Below are positions 57,484 through 64,000 of a DNA stretch of 64,000 nucleotides, piece after piece. The notes below the pieces were generated by a model. That model had not been told where the DNA came from. It was given only the letters and a program-made list of their open reading frames with translations, and did not search any database. The DNA is from Symbiodinium kawagutii (Eukaryota; Sar; Dinophyceae; Suessiales; Symbiodiniaceae), in assembly GCA_009767595.1 (NCBI GenBank), contig VSDK01007166.1:286377-350376 (forward strand), given 5' to 3'. A program made the position numbers and the translations under genes. Positions within the stretch are counted from its first letter, which is position 1; the number at the start of each line of letters is the position of its first letter.

Positions 57484-59205
57484 TTAACGATCGGCATGTA
57501 TGTGGGTATTTGACTTGGTGAGATGTGGCAGCTTGGCCTTGGCCACTGCTACGCGCAGCTCCTCTTCAGCTCTGCGACCTGTGAAGGGTCTGAAGTTGTC
57601 GATGAAATATAGCCTCAACTCCACGAGCTCCTTGAGCTCTGTGAGGCACGCAGTGAGATCTTTGATGCCTGCACTTGCAATATCGTTGTATTGCAAATTT
57701 AAATGCAGCTTTTTGAGGCCTGTGCCGTGAGGCTTCTGACCGAAGAGGCCAAAAGCACATGATGGCCAGCATGTGGCGGCACTACCTGAAGGGGATCCAG
57801 GAACGGAGACTTTGGCGATGCCGGCGGCAATGGCTGAGAATCCATCAGTAGTGATGTGGCACCAATCCAAACCCAAGTGCAGCTCGGTGATGGCTGTCAT
57901 TCCACTTAGGACTTGCCCCAAAAAATTACACTGCTTGGAACCAAATGTGCTGAAACTGAAGCTGCCGTGGAACCTGCCGAAGCGTGTGCTCAGCTGGCTG
58001 CTCCACTTGCAGAAACTATCTTGCAGCAAACAATCCTCAGAAGCCTCAAAGAACATCTCAGAGAGGGCCTGTTGCACCAACTCCTCAGAAATCTCCGTCA
58101 ATTGCAAGAGCGCAAACTGCACAATCAGCCAGCTGCACAGCAGCCCTCCCGGACACCATCTTCGATCCAAACACTCCCTTTCATCCAGGTGCTTCTGCAC
58201 CATGTCCTTGACTTCCAGCAGGTGCTCGTCGGACCAAAGCTGGTCTTGTGGCAAACGACTTTGCAGCTTCCACATGGCAAGTGTCCACTCGTTGGACTCA
58301 GCGAAGCGGTCACTTGCGACAGCATCACCAGCCTGCTGCAGGAGCCAGTCCTGGACTATCCCAGCCAGCGAATCATGAAACATGTGTGCAAAAATGAGAC
58401 GTACCACAGGTATGAGGATGTTGGCAATGACGGTAAAAAGGCCTCCTTTGGCGGAAGTCGCCACTAGAATGGCGAGCAATGCTTGTGGCAGGTCTTCTAC
58501 TACCATCGCTTTCTGCCTTGTCAAGGTTGTCTGTTTGTAGAGCAAAGCGCAAAACCTCACCCACCGACTATGAACGAATTTGGAATCAGTCTTACGTGGC
58601 TTCAGAAGGAGAACTGGCAAATAGGAGCTCTGCAATTCCAACCTTGAGCTCTGCACAGGGAGCAGGATGAACAAATGCAGAATCCAAAGGTAGATCAATC
58701 CAGCAATCCCAAGCCCTCTGAGCCAGACTAGATGTGATTGGATCGCGTTGGACGCCAGCATGGCATCTTTGAGGGTGTCTACTGGATCACCAAGGTACGG
58801 GAGAAGGAACAGAATGCTCAGAGCCACATCAAATGTTGGGTAGATTGCACCGCAATTCAACATCCGCAAGGCTATGACCTGAGCCATGAACCAAAGCAAC
58901 CCCCAGGAGAGGATCTCATCAAAGGCTTCCCAAACCATGCCACCTGAAGTCAGTTGCCCGGCCATGCTGGCTGTCAGGGTGAGCTTCGTGCAAAGGGCCA
59001 GGTTGGCGACTACCAAAAGAATAGTCAGTGAATTCCGTTGAAAATCTCTCAGTTGCCCCGGTTGCATCTTAGAAACGCTCTCTTCTCCAACTCTGTCAAC
59101 GCTCTCAGAAACATTATCAGAAACACTGTCATCTCCAGTTCCTTCAATGCCCTCGGAAGACCCGCTTTCGTGTCCAACTCCTTCAATACTTGCCTTCATC
59201 TGCAC
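57484..59205 (-). CDS. multipass membrane protein with C-terminal leucine-rich repeats, copy B
   Basis: 573 codons, intronless, collinear with copy A at 46765-48516. The membrane region is nearly identical, including VVEDLPQALLAI and the final two hydrophobic segments. The acidic N-terminus differs strongly (IEGVGHESGSSEGIEG). A loop differs (DERECLDRRWCPGG against DERERGNQIIPCSGG). The LRR end reads LRLYFIDNFRPFTG, 11 residues shorter than in A. The last residues are IHADR in place of IMPW, because unit B-specific DNA begins at the stop. All length changes keep the frame, arguing that the protein is under selection. Three changes fall in regions likely to be exposed. An AG (CCTGTCAG region) precedes the ATG as in A. 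Confidence 0.85.
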   Translation of the reverse strand: MQMKASIEGVGHESGSSEGIEGTGDDSVSDNVSESVDRVGEESVSKMQPGQLRDFQRNSLTILLVVANLALCTKLTLTASMAGQLTSGGMVWEAFDEILSWGLLWFMAQVIALRMLNCGAIYPTFDVALSILFLLPYLGDPVDTLKDAMLASNAIQSHLVWLRGLGIAGLIYLWILHLFILLPVQSSRLELQSSYLPVLLLKPRKTDSKFVHSRWVRFCALLYKQTTLTRQKAMVVEDLPQALLAILVATSAKGGLFTVIANILIPVVRLIFAHMFHDSLAGIVQDWLLQQAGDAVASDRFAESNEWTLAMWKLQSRLPQDQLWSDEHLLEVKDMVQKHLDERECLDRRWCPGGLLCSWLIVQFALLQLTEISEELVQQALSEMFFEASEDCLLQDSFCKWSSQLSTRFGRFHGSFSFSTFGSKQCNFLGQVLSGMTAITELHLGLDWCHITTDGFSAIAAGIAKVSVPGSPSGSAATCWPSCAFGLFGQKPHGTGLKKLHLNLQYNDIASAGIKDLTACLTELKELVELRLYFIDNFRPFTGRRAEEELRVAVAKAKLPHLTKSNTHIHADR

Positions 59206-59340
59206 CTGTCAGGATCCAATTGGTTGTTAAGTCCAACAAAACACAAGGAACATCCAAACACACAGTGTCCGGGGACTGCCGGAAAAAAACACGGATGTTC
59301 GATTCAACCGTCCGTCAACCGCACTGGAACAGCAGCTTAA

Positions 59341-59745
59341 CCAACTGGGCCCCTGAAAACCTCCGATGAGCGCCTGGTTGGTTGGGGAAACCACCAGCAG
59401 GGCCCAGGCCATAGTACCTTGACAATTGCATACCTTAAACTGCCTAATTCTTGTAAATAATGTTGAGAGGTGAGGACTGAGAATTTTCCTGGGACGCATC
59501 AATTTTCAAGGAAATTCTGAACCAAAGACACTTCCATAGTTTCACCATCTTCATGCTTTTGGGCCCTTCATCCTGCCGCACCACCAGTACCACCAGGTCA
59601 CTGTTGGCAAGACGAGCGATTTGCCAAGACGGTGGCTCCATTGATTCACAGCAACTTGTGGTGTCTCGTCGTGGTGGTGGCTTTGGCTGCCAGTGGCTAT
59701 ACCAGATTGGGAGCTGGAGCAATAATATCTGAGGCCCCCAAAAGC
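59341..59745. other. unit B-specific insertion between the two genes
   Basis: About 400 bp lacking in unit A, between segments that align with 48700-48720 and 48775-48840. It contains an exon-like block (59489-59635). No flanking duplication was recognised. Confidence 0.5.
59489..59635 (-). CDS. exon-like block inside the second unit B insertion (unidentified)
   Basis: The minus strand reads EPPSWQIARLANSD, LVVLVVRQDEGPKSM, KMVKLWKCLWFRIS and LKIDASQ, with AG before 59635. At the other end is CCCAG|GAAAAT, possibly a GA-type donor, which dinoflagellates are known to use. The frame remains open on both sides (59444-59812), but only this part is protein-like. It is absent from unit A. No family recognised. 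Confidence 0.45.
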
Positions 59746-59849
59746 ATGGTTCAATGGTGGTGCGTGTGGAAAGCAGTGAAAACATGTTGGGAGTCAAAAC
59801 GGAAACCACCAACGAAAGCTAATTCAGAAGCATCCTTCTAGTGTTTTTT

Positions 59850-60190
59850 GACGGCCTGTGTTTTTGTTGTGCTGCTGATTTTTACCTGGTTTTTATTGTG
59901 CTGGTGAGGTGATGTTGTTGTGCGTGTGCGTGTTGCTGTGCGGGTTTTCTTATTGTGCTCATGTTTTTGCTCTAGTGATTTTGACCGCTAGTGTTTTTGT
60001 TGCGCTGGTATTACTCTTGTGTTGTTTTGTTGTGCTGGCGTTTTTGCTGTGGTGCGTCTGCTGGGTGTGTTTTTTGTGTTGATGTGTTTGTTGCGCTGGT
60101 GTTTTTGTTCTTGTGATTTTGGTCTGATGTTTTTGTGGGCTGGTGTTTTTGTTGTGATGGTGATTTTGCACTGGTGTTGTTGCCGCTGCA
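59850..60190. repeat. degenerate TTGTGCTGGTGTTTTTG tandem repeat, unit B
   Basis: Counterpart of 50130-50600 but shorter and with different unit order, showing that the array has changed length since the 10-kb duplication. Confidence 0.85.
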
Positions 60191-60204
60191 ATCTAAACTG
60201 AGCA

Positions 60205-61617
60205 TCAGTCCTTCCGGCATGGCACCCTCAGCACCAGTATCGCCAAGAAGATTGCACCAAACAGCTTGGCGGCCATCAAGGGGAGCCAAAACTTGGCCCT
60301 GTCCAACATGTTCGTGATGTTGGCCAACTTGGGCCATGTTGGCCTTGGCATCCTGAGGACTTCCTGCTTGGGAATATGCCAAGTGGTATTCGGAAAGTGC
60401 CAGGTCTTGATGTCCGTCCAGGTATCGTTAGGGCCAAACTTCAAGGTCACAAAGTCTGCTGGGAACATGTCCAGGGTCATGGCCCACTGCTGCATTTCCG
60501 CTGTGTCCAGGGCCAAAGCCCATGGCGTGGCCAGCAACACCAGGAGCACCAATAGCCACGCTACGATCTCACTCCGGACACAGTCATGGCGATTGGCACG
60601 GAGGTTAGATGCAAAGACATAGATGACCCCCAAGGTCAAGGAAAACATCCACGGTTGCACTGTCTCAAGCAGGTCCGGCATCTCGCCCGACCACCGCACA
60701 ACTCCCAAGGTCAGACCCGCAAACAGGGAATAAAGAATTCCACATCGCACAACAAACCCGAGTGAAATTTCCTCTTGGTTTGACCATCTGTTCACAAGCA
60801 ACCCGATGCCCGCAGCCGCAATCAAGAAGGCAACCACCTCCGCCAGCGCCAGGAGGGGCCAAATGGTGAAGGTCAGCAACGGGAGCAGAATGGACCACAG
60901 CAGGTAAGCCCACAGCAGAGCAGTGGCAAGAAGATTTCTTAGATCACTTTTTTCTAGAAGTCCGTCAGTGTCTAGGCTCTGCCGCAGGTTTACAATGCTT
61001 ATTTCTAGATCTACGAGCGCATACGGTACTAGAAACAGTCCAGGAATCGCCCACAGTGTAAGGGCCAGCGACCCAAGAGTCCACGTGCCTACCATCGCCC
61101 GTGCTGCCAACCAAGCTGCGCTGAGACTGGCAGAAAACATGTAAAAAGGGATGGCATCAAGATCTCCAAGGTGGAACATCACTGCGCAAACTGTGCAGGT
61201 GGCAGTGGAGACACCAAATAGCCACCATTGGCAGTGTAGGAAGGGGAATGCCAGCATCCACACGTTCAAAGGCAATGACACTAGAAGTCTTGTCAACTTC
61301 TTCTGGTTCCACGGGGCAAAGTTTGCCTGGTAGAAGCTGTAGGAGATACCAACTGCCGCCTTTCCCAGCTGTACCCACGTCGCCTCCTCTTGTGCCAAAA
61401 GGAAGCACTCAGCAATGATCAATAGATAAAACAGAGCCGTCAATGCCAAGGGGGTGCTCCACTGCTGCTGCGATTCTTCCACTGCCTCGACATCTTCAAC
61501 CTCTCCAAGCAACTGACGGTAACTTCGACCTCGCCTAAACGCTTTGAAGACGAAATGGGCCACCATGATCGCTGCTGCTGTGATGGCAGCAACATTCAGT
61601 GCCAGCTCCAGGGCCAT
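60205..61617 (-). CDS. polytopic membrane protein with glycosylated loop, copy B
   Basis: 470 codons from the ATG conserved with copy A (MALELALNVAAITAA). It is collinear and highly similar in all membrane segments. Differences are in-frame indels: about 18 extra residues (around NLRQSLDTDGLLEKSD) between two membrane segments, a rewritten loop (WSNQEEISLGF against YQKEIPHPEIGSI), and four residues missing near SEIVAW. The three sequons of the last loop are kept, but their middle residues change (NDT, NTT, NIT). The C-terminus PCRKD is identical. Function unknown; probably a surface or endomembrane protein. It precedes the LRR gene at 57484 in transcription direction, with a ~1.0-kb spacer. 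Confidence 0.85.
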   Translation of the reverse strand: MALELALNVAAITAAAIMVAHFVFKAFRRGRSYRQLLGEVEDVEAVEESQQQWSTPLALTALFYLLIIAECFLLAQEEATWVQLGKAAVGISYSFYQANFAPWNQKKLTRLLVSLPLNVWMLAFPFLHCQWWLFGVSTATCTVCAVMFHLGDLDAIPFYMFSASLSAAWLAARAMVGTWTLGSLALTLWAIPGLFLVPYALVDLEISIVNLRQSLDTDGLLEKSDLRNLLATALLWAYLLWSILLPLLTFTIWPLLALAEVVAFLIAAAGIGLLVNRWSNQEEISLGFVVRCGILYSLFAGLTLGVVRWSGEMPDLLETVQPWMFSLTLGVIYVFASNLRANRHDCVRSEIVAWLLVLLVLLATPWALALDTAEMQQWAMTLDMFPADFVTLKFGPNDTWTDIKTWHFPNTTWHIPKQEVLRMPRPTWPKLANITNMLDRAKFWLPLMAAKLFGAIFLAILVLRVPCRKD

Positions 61618-64000
61618 TTCGACGCGCGAAAAGAAATCTTTGGGTTTCCGAAGTTCTGTCTGTCTTGACCGTGGATCTTGAACATTGGATATGAATGCTC
61701 TAGATCCGTTTCATGCTGTGGGATCTTTAAACTCCGATGTTGTTCCAAATGGCATTCGCCTGTCAAGTTGCAAACATGTCATTATACTGCAGAATTTAAA
61801 AATCACATGACTTTATCTTGCTTGGAGCCGACTGCGTTCCATGGCACCACCTGGCTGCGTTCTAAGCGCTTGCAGTGACTCACAAAGTGACATCTCCACA
61901 AGTCTCAGGTGTCTAGTCTAGTTACTTTCAAGTTGATCTTGTGACACAGAAGTCGAAGTGAAATTGCTGGTTTCAAACAATGTGCAAATGTCTCAGGGGT
62001 CCGCCATCTGAACGTCAAAGATGATTGATCTGCAGTTCCAAAGGTTTTAGTGACCAGCCTCGAATTCCCTACCAACGGCCAGGATGAACGTCCCAAATCT
62101 GCAAAGACTGGAAGCGCGACATTCTAACCTGCTGCTGCAACCAAAAGATTGTGGTGGACCTGAGTATGATGCGTAAAATTGATAAATCATTGATAATCAC
62201 AAAATATAATGTCCTCCACGGATTTCAAAGCTACAGCAAGGTATGCTGAAAGCAGCTGGAGACTTTTGGCCACGCTGCAGCTGCTTTTGCAGCGATTCAC
62301 TCAGATCATTGGCAATATAGATAGAACATCTTAGCAACAATAATCATGATTCCTAGAGTGATCTTTGGAAAAATGATGGCCAATGATATGGTTGGTAGTA
62401 TTGCCTGATATCTCTTTGTACAACATATTAACATATTTGTCCAAGTGTCCCACAAACCCATCAAAGAATAGCTATGCTATGCCCTGTTCTGAGAAGGTAT
62501 CCATGTATTCCTTACATTGCTCTGACCGATGACTCCCACTAACCACACCAAAAAACACTGAGTTGATCAACAGATTTCATCACCAACAAGTGCGGGCTCC
62601 AATTCCTAAACATTCAAACATTCTAAACTCTAGAAACAAGACATCTTTTATCTCTCTACACATCAATTGCCTATTGCTATACCAAGTCCTAAACATGACA
62701 ATGGTAGCAGCGGTTTTGACAGCTGGTGGCAACCATAGCCTAGGCCGCAGCCCGCAAGTCTCAGCCCTCACTTTGAAGACCCACTCGGAGGACCTTACCG
62801 GGCTGGTGTCGGTGAGGTCGGCTGGTAGCGGGTGCTTCCAGTGGCACACCAACCGGCTCAACCGAGCCATCGAAACAGGTTGAACCTGCTGGGATTGAAT
62901 TCACGATTGATGGGGGACCAATTGCAAACAAAAAGATCACAATCAAACGGCCCACTGAACCAATGCTTGTCAGAAACGGCTGATTTATCTGGTGAGTTGA
63001 CTAGGATTAATCCATACCCACCGACAACACGTGTGGTTGACCTTTCTCTATCCTCCATGATCATATCATTCACATCTACCAGCTGCTGGCTACACAGGCA
63101 TCCCCTTATGTCACTTGTTGCGATAGCTTCTTAGGCCACATCACGGTTGCCACAACCAGCACACTGAAGTGGCTCATGTAAGGGATAAGCATGGATAAGC
63201 ATCAACCACAGGGGCACCAACGACGCCAGTAGAGGTGGTCAAGCTGGACATCGACGCCCTGACCTGGCCCCCTTTTGTTCAGCCAAGGACACTGAAGAGT
63301 GAAACGATGAGTCGTTGCGCCCGGGCACCCCAGCAGCTATGCTAAGGATCAGAAATCTTCACTGCAACATGTGCAGCTCTCTCAGCGGCCATGTTCAATG
63401 CAATGATCAGGTAACAATTATCCTCTAATTACGGATCATCATCTCAAAAAAACAAAAACACACATAGGGCATCAAGTTTCTATGATTTGGTTTGCTCAGA
63501 TTTTGTCGATCACTCGCTGGTAAAAACATTTATGTTGGATCCCCTCTCACATCACCTTGAATGCTTAGCAGCTATTGCCCGGGCGTTGCTGGCGCTCAAG
63601 TGCCAACGAGGATGCATGAGATGCCCAAGGCTTGTACCTCGGCTACCGATGTGCCTAACTTGTGTGTGCACGTCAGTTCAAAAACACCTCACACCCATAC
63701 AAAAAAACATGATGTGATGCATTTACTTTTATGCAAAAATTGTGTATACAATATGCATACATTTATATGAAAAAATAATGACACAAACATATACGGCATA
63801 TACGGTACGCAAGTGAAATAAGAACACATGGAAAACAAAAAAAACTAGGAATCAGTGAATCAGGGTCAAATATGCAAACACAAAACATCAGCAAATATGT
63901 TTGACATCCGACCAACAATTGGCGAAGCGTTTGTGCTTTAAATATGTTCTGCAGTCAGAACATTAAGATACCACCAGAACCCGACGAACGATAGCGCAAT
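61618..64000. other. 5' flank and inter-unit spacer of unit B
   Basis: Aligns with 52152-54505 of unit A with small indels, including about 110 extra bases near 62330-62410. No gene is supported. The plus-strand frame at 63487-63717 mirrors the one at 53869-54210. Confidence 0.5.

Larger units (their letters stand above)
54796..64000. repeat. tandem unit B of the ~10-kb two-gene repeat (cut by window end)
   Basis: Collinear with unit A from GTGCATCGTTAAAACGGCAG to the end of the window, which still aligns with 54480-54505 of unit A (GACGAACGATAGCGCAA). Unit B therefore lacks only its last few hundred bases, and the array may continue. It carries three insertions absent from A: 55437-55769, about 56935-57483 and about 59341-59745. 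Confidence 0.95.

Noticed and set aside
57773-58467. Long plus-strand frames of 184-201 codons, and their unit A counterparts at 47230-47675
   Set aside because: They lie antisense to the LRR genes and are conserved only because the sense frame is. Their peptides are Cys/Ser/Gln-rich, without domain pattern.
1-64000. tRNA, rRNA or spliced-leader RNA genes
   Set aside because: None could be recognised by eye; a covariance-model scan would be needed to exclude small RNA genes.

Overview
The window looks like nuclear DNA of an intron-rich protist, most probably a dinoflagellate (Symbiodiniaceae-like). This is inferred from three things. The first ~44.8 kb has almost no long reading frames. Instead it holds short GC-rich exon-like islands, 45-180 bp, inside long low-complexity DNA dominated by ATGGTTGATGG and its complement CCATCAACCAT. 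The last ~19 kb is a head-to-tail tandem repeat carrying long uninterrupted genes, all on one strand. An interstitial TTTAGGG/TTTTAGGG-type telomeric tract fits this assignment. There is no sign of bacterial operons, and the species cannot be named from sequence alone.

Layout. 0-25 kb: scattered exon candidates, mostly minus strand (281-396, 1132-1247, 5640-5780, 9632-9753, 12335-12512, 12908-13036, 13402-13533, 20080-20167, 22038-22132). They are separated by kilobase introns or intergenic DNA with microsatellites and small terminal-inverted-repeat (MITE-like) elements. 25-30 kb: several candidates that read best on the plus strand (25686, 26736, 28076, 29661). 31-38.3 kb: minus-strand exons. 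Three of them carry the successive signature motifs of a SpoU/TrmH-type RNA 2'-O-methyltransferase (37.2, 35.1 and 33.4 kb). 40.8-41.7 kb: minus-strand exons, one WD40-like. 42.5-44.4 kb: plus-strand exon candidates.

44839-64000: two copies of a ~10-kb unit, the second cut by the window end. Each unit encodes two minus-strand, apparently intronless membrane proteins. One (~575-583 aa) has an acidic variable N-terminus, several membrane segments with an EDLPQ motif, and C-terminal leucine-rich repeats. The other (~462-470 aa) has about ten membrane segments and a loop with three conserved N-glycosylation sequons. In transcription order the cassette is multipass gene, then LRR gene, repeated. 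Coding parts are well conserved and keep frame despite indels. Spacers differ by discrete insertions. Copy B carries a MITE with a telomere-repeat core and a 9-bp target duplication, plus two insertions with exon-like pieces; one of these replaces the end of the LRR gene. Copy A has its own ~1.2-kb AT-rich insertion.

The most unusual general signal is intron architecture. Many exon candidates are preceded by an A/C-rich arm and followed by a G/T-rich arm, so the two ends of a single intron are mutually complementary. Exon boundaries and strands in the first 44 kb are inferred by eye from reading frame, GC content and AG/GT signals, and should be treated as candidates.
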